DNA from: Desulfobacterales bacterium
Lineage (GTDB): Bacteria; Desulfobacterota; Desulfobacteria; Desulfobacterales; JAFDCJ01
DNA: 7,366 nucleotides
NCBI GenBank assembly: GCA_029939875.1
Contig: JAOZSC010000122.1
Coordinates: 1-7,366, forward strand
Direction: 5' to 3'
The notes beneath the pieces were generated by a model, which had not been told where the DNA came from, searched no databases, and worked only from the letters and a program-made list of their open reading frames with translations. Position 1 is the stretch's first letter. Each line of letters begins with the position of its first letter. This document shows positions 1 through 5,297 of the stretch, piece by piece. The position numbers and the translations under genes were made by a program.

Positions 1-67
1 TTTTATTATGTCTACGGTATGAGTCAGCGAAAAAGCGAATCGTTGCCAACAGAGAGGAGAAATCAAG

Positions 68-460
68 ATGAAAATTTTGGTGGGCTATGATGGAACGAAT
101 GTGGCCAAGGAAGCTTTGAACATTGCCAAACAGCACGCTCTGGCTTTTGGCGCTAAGGTGGATGTGATCACGTCTATGGAAAAGGGAACCGAAGCCCAGC
201 GGGAAAAAATTGAGCAGGCCGAGCGCGGACTGGAGTGGGCAAAATCCCTGTTTACCGACAGTGACATTGACTGCTCGACTCACTTGTTGATCCGGGGGAT
301 CCCTCCGGGAGAGGATCTGGTGCAATTTGCCGAGGAACAAAATGCCGATGAAATTGTTATCGGGGTTAAAAGAAGGTCCAAAGTCGGCAAGCTCCTGATG
401 GGTTCCACGGCGCAGTATGTGATCCTGAAGGCCGGCTGCCCCGTGATGTCAGTGAAATAG
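68..460 (+). CDS. Universal stress protein, UspA family (single domain)
   Basis: A 130-residue single-domain Usp, the usual length for the family; these are cytoplasmic, usually dimeric proteins linked to stress and energy status, and many bind ATP. The N-terminus (ILVGYDGT, residues 3-10) is the typical first strand with the Asp near the nucleotide. The C-terminal signature starts at Gly99 and ends at Gly112-Ser113. It follows the G-2x-G-9x-G(S/T) pattern of ATP-binding members except that Arg102 replaces the second Gly. The start is supported by AGGAG at 55-59, eight bases ahead of ATG. It is the only plus-strand gene and converges with the solute-binding protein gene, so it is probably its own transcription unit. 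The 67 bases upstream show no promoter I would defend. The specific role is unknown; family assignment is firm. Confidence 0.95.
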   Translation: MKILVGYDGTNVAKEALNIAKQHALAFGAKVDVITSMEKGTEAQREKIEQAERGLEWAKSLFTDSDIDCSTHLLIRGIPPGEDLVQFAEEQNADEIVIGVKRRSKVGKLLMGSTAQYVILKAGCPVMSVK

Positions 461-490
461 GGCGGCAAAAAAATTCAGGCATTACTGCGG

Positions 491-523
491 TAAAAAACCC
501 CGGATGGCAGCAGCAATCCGGGG
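491..523 (-). terminator. Intrinsic terminator of the solute-binding protein gene
   Basis: CCCCGGAT (498-505) and ATCCGGGG (516-523) form a perfect 8-bp stem around a 10-base loop. Read on the minus strand the stem is followed by six T residues (complement of 492-497), the classic Rho-independent layout. It begins about 25 bases after the stop codon of the minus-strand gene ending at 548. There is no T-tract on the plus-strand side, so it should act mainly on the minus-strand transcript, although the hairpin also lies 37 bases past the convergent Usp stop. Confidence 0.88.
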
Positions 524-547
524 AGAAAAGAAGTGCGGTGGGCGTTT

Positions 548-1381
548 TTATTTGAGCATGCCTTCCCAGTCTTTGGTTTCAAACCAGTAATGCTTGCGCC
601 CGGCCAGCCAGCCACCGGCGCGGGTGAAACGAATCCAGTTGTTAAGAAAATTGAGCGAGTCAAAATCACCCTTGCGCACGGCAAAACCGATGGGCTCTTT
701 GGTAAATGTTCCCTGGATGGGAATAAAAAGCCGGTCGGGATATTTGAGGGCCTGAAAAGCCGGCAGCGGTGCAGATGACACGGCTGCATGCGCCCGGGCA
801 TTGATTACTTCCTGGATTACCTGGGATTCATCGTCAAAAACCAGTTTTTTGGCAAGAGGCATGAATTTTTTAGCAGTAGCAGCAGCGGTTGAGCCAAGCC
901 GGGCGGCAATCACCACATCGGGACGATTGAAATCTTCCAGGCGGGTGAATCCGGCCGCCAGTTTTTTGCTGGCAACCAGTGATTGTCCGGCATAATCATA
1001 GGGAATGCTGAAGTTAACCTTCAAGTTACGATCCGGTCGAACGCTCATGCCGCCGACGATGATATCAAATTTTCCGGTCAAAAGCGACGGGATGATGCCT
1101 GCCCAGCGGGTGGGAACAAATTCCACCTTGACTCCCATATCTTTGGCCAACTGACGGGCGACATCAATTTCAAAACCGATCAACTTGCCGGTTTTGTCTT
1201 TCATGGCCCAGGGCACAAAGGTCGACATGCCGACGATAAGGGTGCCGCGTTTCACGGCCCCTTCGATCATGCTTTCTCGAACCAGCTGCTGCTGGAGCTT
1301 GCCCGCCTCGGCCGGAATCGTCAGGCTGAAGATCAGCAGGGCCATGATAAAAATAGTTACCCCCAGTTTAATGCACCTCAT
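548..1381 (-). CDS. Secreted solute-binding protein, SBP_bac_3 (amino-acid-type ABC transporter) family
   Basis: A 277-residue periplasmic binding protein. Residues 1-26 form a signal peptide (basic MRCIK start, hydrophobic core, likely cleavage after AEA at 24-26). The mature part follows the type-3 solute-binding pattern: GTLIVG (46-51), the family signature GFEIDVARQL (69-78), and R118 before VNFSIPY (122-128), the Arg that in amino-acid binders usually holds the ligand carboxylate. The Asp that usually holds the alpha-amino group would fall near residues 200-206, but the sequence there reads AVSSAPL, so the ligand may not be a standard amino acid. AAGGAGG (complement of 1387-1393) lies five bases ahead of ATG and fixes the start. 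No permease or ATPase gene is adjacent, so it either feeds a transporter encoded elsewhere or works alone. Ligand unknown. Confidence 0.93.
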   Translation of the reverse strand: MRCIKLGVTIFIMALLIFSLTIPAEAGKLQQQLVRESMIEGAVKRGTLIVGMSTFVPWAMKDKTGKLIGFEIDVARQLAKDMGVKVEFVPTRWAGIIPSLLTGKFDIIVGGMSVRPDRNLKVNFSIPYDYAGQSLVASKKLAAGFTRLEDFNRPDVVIAARLGSTAAATAKKFMPLAKKLVFDDESQVIQEVINARAHAAVSSAPLPAFQALKYPDRLFIPIQGTFTKEPIGFAVRKGDFDSLNFLNNWIRFTRAGGWLAGRKHYWFETKDWEGMLK

Positions 1382-1421
1382 GTTTACCTCCTTGTTGTCG
1401 GATGTTCGTTGAGTTCCTGGT

Positions 1422-1451
1422 ATTTTACTAAAACAATGGCGCCACCGTCAA
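1422..1451 (-). promoter_or_regulatory. Candidate sigma-70 promoter for the solute-binding protein gene
   Basis: On the minus strand TTGACG (complement of 1446-1451) is followed after 18 bases by TAAAAT (complement of 1422-1427). Both boxes are one or two changes from consensus. Transcription would begin near 1415, giving a leader of about 35 bases that contains the strong ribosome site. The -35 box lies in the loop of the hairpin at 1439-1462. Prediction from sequence only. Confidence 0.5.
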
Positions 1452-1497
1452 GGTGAAGGCGCTTGCGGCAGCCCTGTGAAATGGGCACGCGGGCTGC
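1439..1497 (-). terminator. Two GC-rich hairpins after the PFL-family gene, possible weak terminator
   Basis: Directly after the PFL-family stop codon (1500-1502), GCAGCCC (1468-1474) pairs with GGGCTGC (1491-1497) across a 16-base loop. A second hairpin follows: GCGCC (1439-1443) with GGCGC (1458-1462), extended inward by ACC/GGT. On the minus strand it is followed by ATTGTTTTA, a broken rather than continuous T-run. Either or both could end or attenuate the ACT-PFL transcript before the solute-binding protein gene. They may be only partial terminators, since the T-tract is poor. Confidence 0.45.
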
Positions 1498-1499
1498 GG

Positions 1500-2873
1500 T
1501 CAGTTCTTAAGGCTGTGGATCGGCGCGGGAATCAGGCCGCCGTGGCGAACAAACCGGTTTTCCCGGTCGCCGCAGTTAACCGGCAGGATGGTGGACTGGC
1601 CGAGCAGTCCGCCGAAATGCGCGCTGTCACCAGCGCCTTTACCGGGCACCGGGATCAAACGGGCGGCCGTGGTTTTGTTGTTGATAACACCGATGGCCAT
1701 TTCATCTGCGATGATGGCGGCGATATTTTCTGCGGTGGTATCTCCCGGAATTGCAACCATGTCCAGCCCCACCGAGCACACACTGGTGATGGCTTCCAGT
1801 TTGTCAAGGCCGATGTATCCCTGGCGCGCGGCTTCAGCGATATTGAGATCTTCACTGACGGGAATGAATGCCCCGCTCAACCCGCCCACCCGGGAGCTGG
1901 CAAACGCACCGCCTTTTTTTATGGCATCATTGAGCAAGGCCAGCGCAGCGGTCGTACCTGGCACACCAATGCTCACCAGGCCGAGGCTTTGAAAGATTTC
2001 CCCCACGCTGTCGCCCACATGCGGTGTGGGCGCCAAAGAGAGATCCACCACGCCGAAAGGAATTTTCAGGTTGTCGGCCACCTCCCGGCCGATTAACTCG
2101 CCGACCCGAGTGACCTTGTAAGCCGTTTTTTTGATCAATTCAGATATTTGTCCCAAATCTAAATTGGGATCGGTTTTAAGGGCGCGATCGATGGCTTTTT
2201 TAACAACACCCGGTCCACTGACCCCCACGTTGATGACGGCATCGGCTTCTCCGATTCCCAGGTAAGCGCCGGCCATAAACGGGATGTCCGGTGGGATATT
2301 GGCAAAAACGCAAAGCTTGGCACAGGCGATACCATCTCTGTCTGCCGTCAGCTCAGCAGCCTGTTTGATGGTTTTTCCCATCATCAGCACGGCATCCATG
2401 TTGATGCCGGCCCGGGTGGAGGCAACATTGATGGAGGCGCAAACGCGCTCGGTGGCCGTCAATGCCTGGGGAAGGGCTTCGATCAAGGCATGATCTCCCC
2501 GGGCCACGCCTTTTTCAACCAGGGCCGAAAAGCCACCAATAAAGTCGACATTGACTTCGGCCGCGACCGCATCGAGGGTTTGGGCGATTGCGACCAGTTG
2601 GGATGAGGACAGGGCCGCACCCACCACCGCAATCGGACTGACAGCAATACGCTTATTTACCACGGGAATCCCATATTTTTCCCCGATGAGATCGCAGACC
2701 GGCACCAGTTTTTCGGCAAAATGGGTGATACGGGTATGAATTCTTTTTTGGACTTTCGCCAGATCATGACCGGCGCAATCCAACAGATTAATGCCCAATG
2801 TTACGGTGCGAAGATCCAGGTGCTCATTTTCAAGCATCTCCAGGGTGGAGATGATTTCTTGATCGGTCAGCAT
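1500..2873 (-). CDS. PFL/DUF711 (UPF0210) family protein
   Basis: A 457-residue protein matching the UPF0210/DUF711 family over its full usual length (about 450 residues). The family is named for a fold resembling pyruvate formate-lyase, and its reaction is not established. Recognisable blocks are FANIPPDIPFMAGAYLG (190-206), NVGVSGPGVVKKAIDRALK (from 215), a CSVGLDMVAIPGDTTAENIAA block in the C-terminal third, and the characteristic C-terminus RHGGLIPAPIHSLKN (443-457). I see no glycyl-radical loop, so the activity of true pyruvate formate-lyase should not be assumed. It has no signal peptide or membrane segment, so it is cytoplasmic. It starts 11 bases after the ACT-domain gene; the ribosome site is weak (GAAAG region), which suggests coupling to that gene. 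The ACT protein is the likely functional or regulatory partner. Confidence 0.94.
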   Translation of the reverse strand: MLTDQEIISTLEMLENEHLDLRTVTLGINLLDCAGHDLAKVQKRIHTRITHFAEKLVPVCDLIGEKYGIPVVNKRIAVSPIAVVGAALSSSQLVAIAQTLDAVAAEVNVDFIGGFSALVEKGVARGDHALIEALPQALTATERVCASINVASTRAGINMDAVLMMGKTIKQAAELTADRDGIACAKLCVFANIPPDIPFMAGAYLGIGEADAVINVGVSGPGVVKKAIDRALKTDPNLDLGQISELIKKTAYKVTRVGELIGREVADNLKIPFGVVDLSLAPTPHVGDSVGEIFQSLGLVSIGVPGTTAALALLNDAIKKGGAFASSRVGGLSGAFIPVSEDLNIAEAARQGYIGLDKLEAITSVCSVGLDMVAIPGDTTAENIAAIIADEMAIGVINNKTTAARLIPVPGKGAGDSAHFGGLLGQSTILPVNCGDRENRFVRHGGLIPAPIHSLKN

Positions 2874-2884
2874 GGGGTGTCTTT

Positions 2885-3442
2885 CTATATCCGGTTAATG
2901 GTTTTAAAAATATTGCGGTGCTGGATGCTGATATCCAACGCCAGTGCTCGGGCTTTTTCTCTCAGGTCCTGGTGCAGGGACTGGCGGTTAATGTCCACCG
3001 GCACATCCACTTCGTAGATCATGATATTGTCGCCGGGCTCATCGCCGCCCTTGAAAACAGCCTGCAGATTGGAGATGTTGACACCGTAACGGGCAATTGT
3101 TGCGCTGATTTTGGCGACAAGTCCCTTGCGGTCAGGGCCTTTGGTCGTGATGACAAAGGGCTCGGTTGGTTTCGATGGCGCTGCGGCCGCCTGCTTTTTC
3201 GTGACGGGTTCGATATGTGCGTGCAGGTCCATGGGATTTAATTCGGCGTTTAATGCTTCTCTCAGAATTTCGAGCGAACCGTTTGGCGGCATGGTGACGA
3301 TAAATATTCCTGCAAATTCGGTTTGCAGTATTGTCTGGCTGACATTTTCGATGTTGCAGTTTTGCTCAAAGAGGATCCCGGTCACGGCGGCAACGATTCC
3401 GGGACGATCCAGACCCAAAACGGCAAGAATGATCTTGTTCAT
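2885..3442 (-). CDS. Tandem ACT-domain protein, GcvR/UPF0237-like
   Basis: A 185-residue cytoplasmic protein with two ACT domains. The first (about 1-80) opens MNKIILAVLGLDRPGIVAAV and contains NIENVSQTILQTEFAG. The second (about 93-180) contains ITTKGPDRKGLVAKISATIA and NISNLQAVF. The DRPGIVA and DRKGLVA turns are where ACT domains commonly bind small ligands such as amino acids, and the closest known relatives are glycine-cleavage repressor (GcvR)-like and UPF0237 proteins. The start at 3442 is preferred over an upstream TTG at 3502 because AGGGGGAG sits eight bases ahead of this ATG and the protein then begins right at the first ACT strand. It leads a two-gene unit with the PFL/DUF711 gene 11 bases downstream. 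No DNA-binding domain is visible. The ligand is unknown. Confidence 0.93.
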   Translation of the reverse strand: MNKIILAVLGLDRPGIVAAVTGILFEQNCNIENVSQTILQTEFAGIFIVTMPPNGSLEILREALNAELNPMDLHAHIEPVTKKQAAAAPSKPTEPFVITTKGPDRKGLVAKISATIARYGVNISNLQAVFKGGDEPGDNIMIYEVDVPVDINRQSLHQDLREKARALALDISIQHRNIFKTINRI

Positions 3443-3450
3443 TGGCTCGG

Positions 3451-3458
3451 CTCCCCCT
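3451..3458 (-). promoter_or_regulatory. Ribosome binding site deciding the ACT-gene start
   Basis: The minus strand reads AGGGGGAG here, eight bases before ATG at 3442. The competing in-frame TTG at 3502 has no comparable site, and it would add 20 Lys/Asn/Ile-rich residues not typical of the family. Confidence 0.75.
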
Positions 3459-3490
3459 GACGGGCGGATTTTTTGATTAATTTTATCTTT

Positions 3491-3519
3491 GTTTAATATC
3501 AAACCAGTCTTTCTGTCAA
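3491..3519 (-). promoter_or_regulatory. Candidate sigma-70 promoter for the ACT-PFL unit
   Basis: A perfect -35 box TTGACA (complement of 3514-3519) is followed on the minus strand by AT-rich candidates for the -10: TATTAA (complement of 3493-3498) at 15 bases or TTAAAC (3491-3496) at 17. Transcription from here would start near 3485, upstream of the ribosome site at 3451-3458. It would also exclude the TTG at 3502 from the message, agreeing with the ATG start at 3442. Prediction only. Confidence 0.55.
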
Positions 3520-3540
3520 CAGGCGTCCATCGTTATCTGC

Positions 3541-3571
3541 CCCCGGTATCCTGAATTAGCCGGTGCCGGGG
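3541..3571. other. GC-rich hairpin between the ole-operon terminator and the ACT promoter
   Basis: CCCCGGTATC (3541-3550) can pair with GGTGCCGGGG (3562-3571): ten base pairs, two of them G-T wobbles, with an 11-base loop. Neither strand has a T-tract directly after it, so it is not an intrinsic terminator by itself. It lies directly after the minus-strand terminator at 3572-3591 and about 20 bases upstream of the -35 box of the ACT promoter. It could be a back-up pause for read-through transcripts or a protein-binding inverted repeat. Confidence 0.45.
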
Positions 3572-3591
3572 AAAAAAGCCCGCAAAGGGCT
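3572..3591 (-). terminator. Intrinsic terminator, end of the ole-PocR operon
   Basis: On the minus strand AGCCC, a TTTGC loop and GGGCT form a 5-bp GC-rich stem running straight into a T-tract (complement of 3572-3577). It lies about 175 bases past the stop codon of the PocR-domain gene. It is the first canonical terminator downstream of the operon and separates it from the ACT-PFL promoter. Confidence 0.72.
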
Positions 3592-3673
3592 CTGTCTGGC
3601 GTCATTTGGTTGGCCATCGGATGCGCGACATCGGGGACCGGTGGGCATTCAATTTTCAAGCATGATCTATGAT

Positions 3674-3764
3674 ATAAATGGCAGTGATTTCACCCGCTTC
3701 GGCGAAGAATCATATTATTGAATACCTTATTTGTCATATTGCATAGAACGCGATTGCCATTTAT
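3674..3764. repeat. 10-bp perfect inverted repeat in the 3' flank of the PocR gene
   Basis: ATAAATGGCA (3674-3683) and TGCCATTTAT (3755-3764) are exact reverse complements separated by 71 AT-rich bases. The right arm abuts the stop codon of the PocR gene (3766-3768). There are no flanking target duplications and no terminal sequence I recognise as a mobile element. It could form a long-range stem in the operon's 3' untranslated region. The rest of the stretch between 3592 and 3765 shows no supported gene. Confidence 0.4.
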
Positions 3765-3765
3765 T

Positions 3766-4260
3766 TTAACCGACGACCTGCTTGATCTGCGCTTCGATAT
3801 AGCGACAAAATTCCTGTGCTTTGGCGGTGGTGATGGTTGGAATTTTTTCTGAAAGCGCATCCACTTTTTCTTCGGCGATGTCGGTCATTTTGTTGACCAG
3901 AAAACTGTCGACCTCACCGTCATCGAGCAAAAAACCGCAGGCCCCCACGGCCCCGACAAACTCATCATCGACAAATATGGGGACCACCATTTTAATGAGC
4001 CCGGCATCGCATTCTTCGATCGCCGGTTGCCGGTCGCGCATGGCCTGGGCGGCGATGTTCATGTGGGCCGTGGCGCAGATGAAACTCTGGCCTTTGTCGG
4101 TGGCCTTGATTGCAGGGCACAGGTTATTGGCCCAATTCTTGAAATCCGATATGCGGTATCCCTTGATGTCGAATACATTGACATCCAGTCCGCTTTGACG
4201 GTGGATGTCCTTTTCAAGTGCGACCCATTTTTCCAGCGGGGCGATGTCGGTCAACTCCAT
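3766..4260 (-). CDS. Stand-alone PocR ligand-binding (sensory) domain protein
   Basis: A 164-residue cytoplasmic protein made almost entirely of one PocR domain, a PAS-like sensory module first named from the propanediol regulator PocR. Visible features are the N-terminal helix and strand (LEKWVALEKDIHRQSGLDVN), LCPAIKA (47-53), ICATAH (61-66), the core ECDAGLIKMVVPIFVDDEFVG (from 83) and GACGF (106-110). Cysteines at 48, 62, 84 and 108 fall at or near positions often conserved in PocR domains; the common CHAGL here reads CDAGL. No helix-turn-helix, kinase or GGDEF output follows, so it can only sense, bind or act through a partner. The start at 4260 is chosen because AAGGAGT precedes it by seven bases; a longer start at 4296 lies deeper inside oleD and lacks such a site. 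It overlaps the oleD end by 10 bases, so it belongs to the ole operon. Ligand and role unknown. Confidence 0.87.
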   Translation of the reverse strand: MELTDIAPLEKWVALEKDIHRQSGLDVNVFDIKGYRISDFKNWANNLCPAIKATDKGQSFICATAHMNIAAQAMRDRQPAIEECDAGLIKMVVPIFVDDEFVGAVGACGFLLDDGEVDSFLVNKMTDIAEEKVDALSEKIPTITTAKAQEFCRYIEAQIKQVVG

Positions 4261-5297
4261 TGATTCACTCCTTTTTTGTTGTTGCTTTGCAGCCATTCGG
4301 CCAGACGGCGCAGGCCTTCTTGGGTGGAAACAGCCGGCAAATATCCCAGATCCCGCTTGGCGGCGGTGATGTCAAACCAGTGGGATTTGGCAAGTGCATC
4401 CGCCAGAAAGCGGGTCATCATGGGTTCTGACGGAATATGAAACACTCGATAAACAAATTCGAAAACCGCGCCCATCAGCCAGGCCGTTCGATAAGATATC
4501 GAGCCTGACACCGGCTCCAGCCCGGCGGCGTTTAAAATGGCATTGATCATATCCCAGACCGGGATCGGTTCTGCCTGACTGATAAAGTAAATTTTGCCGG
4601 AAATGGCGCGATTGTCCGCCAGGCGGTCGGCGGCCAGGATATGCGCGGCGGCCGCATTGTCGATATAGGTCGTGTCCACCAGGTTCTTGCCGTTTCCGAT
4701 GCGTTTTAACTTTGCGGCACGGGCGATTAAGCGGGGAACAAAGTGGGGGTCTCCCGGTCCCCAGATTTGATGGGGCCGCAGGGCCACCGTGCACAGGTGC
4801 TCACCAGCGGCACGGACGACTCTTTGCTCGGCCAAGGCCTTGGTTCGGGGATAAAACGCATTGAATTTTGCGGGGTAGGGAACCGATTCGTCGGCGCCTT
4901 CCATATCACGGCCGTCAAACACAACGCTGGGGGTACTGGTGTAAATCAGCCGCGAAACATTACAGTCCAGACAGCCGTCGATGATATTTTGCGTTCCGAC
5001 CACGTTCGTGCGGTAATAGTCTTCATATTTGCCCCAGGGGGGCGGCTTGGCGGCGGTGTGAAAGACCAGGTTCCGGTCCTGACAGGCTTTTTTAACGACC
5101 TGGGCATCGGACAGGTCTGCCTGGATCTGTTCGACGCCCAGGTCTGCCAGGATGGGATAGAAATTGCGCGCCAGGCTGCGGACATGATCGCCCCTGTCGA
5201 CCAGGCGTCTCACCATCGCCTGGCCCAGGAAGCCGCCGCCACCGGTCACCAGAATTTTTTGGGACCGCTGGTTGGCAACGCGCTCCTTGTGCATCAT
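4251..5297 (-). CDS. oleD: OleD-type NAD(P)-dependent beta-hydroxy acid dehydrogenase (SDR, 3-beta-HSD-like)
   Basis: A 348-residue extended short-chain dehydrogenase. In the Ole pathway OleD reduces the 2-alkyl-3-keto acid made by OleA to the 2-alkyl-3-hydroxy acid. The Rossmann motif TGGGGFLG is at 18-25 and the HTAAKPPPWG strand at 80-89. The catalytic residues are in YTSTPSVVFDG (119-129) and Y149-x3-K153 in FYPRTKALAEQ. WGPGDPHFVPRLI and the VDTTYIDNAAAAHILA block are typical of the 3-beta-hydroxysteroid dehydrogenase/OleD group. The start is uncertain: ATG at 5297 makes an ATGA overlap with the oleC stop and is preferred on coupling grounds, while 5318 adds seven residues; neither has a good ribosome site. 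Without the oleB-oleC context it would be called only an NAD-dependent epimerase/dehydratase. The neighbours make OleD the best reading. Confidence 0.88.
   Translation of the reverse strand: MMHKERVANQRSQKILVTGGGGFLGQAMVRRLVDRGDHVRSLARNFYPILADLGVEQIQADLSDAQVVKKACQDRNLVFHTAAKPPPWGKYEDYYRTNVVGTQNIIDGCLDCNVSRLIYTSTPSVVFDGRDMEGADESVPYPAKFNAFYPRTKALAEQRVVRAAGEHLCTVALRPHQIWGPGDPHFVPRLIARAAKLKRIGNGKNLVDTTYIDNAAAAHILAADRLADNRAISGKIYFISQAEPIPVWDMINAILNAAGLEPVSGSISYRTAWLMGAVFEFVYRVFHIPSEPMMTRFLADALAKSHWFDITAAKRDLGYLPAVSTQEGLRRLAEWLQSNNKKGVNQWS
4267..4273 (-). promoter_or_regulatory. Ribosome binding site inside oleD for the PocR gene
   Basis: The minus strand reads AAGGAGT here, with the AGGAG core seven bases before the ATG at 4260. 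The site lies within the last codons of oleD, so ribosomes finishing oleD reach it directly. It decides the start in favour of 4260 over 4296. Confidence 0.75.

Noticed and set aside
1476..2096. 206-codon plus-strand open frame opposite the PFL-family gene
   Set aside because: It is antisense to a full-length conserved protein, and its product is low in hydrophobic core patterns and matches no family I recognise. It is a shadow.
1500..2873. Reading the PFL-family protein as a pyruvate formate-lyase glycyl-radical enzyme
   Set aside because: The protein is about 457 residues rather than about 760, with no glycyl-radical loop near the C-terminus and no activase gene nearby. The family name reflects fold similarity only.
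3443..3502. 20-residue N-terminal extension of the ACT protein from a TTG codon
   Set aside because: There is no ribosome site before the TTG, the predicted transcript start lies downstream of it, and the ATG at 3442 has a strong site and fits the family's N-terminus.
3516..3659. Possible 47-residue minus-strand peptide starting at TTG in the non-coding stretch
   Set aside because: There is no convincing ribosome site, the terminator hairpin and the -35 box lie inside it, and the product is unremarkable. The regulatory reading explains the sequence better.
3674..3764. The inverted repeat as an intact MITE
   Set aside because: The arms are only 10 bp, there is no target-site duplication, and no second copy is present in the window.
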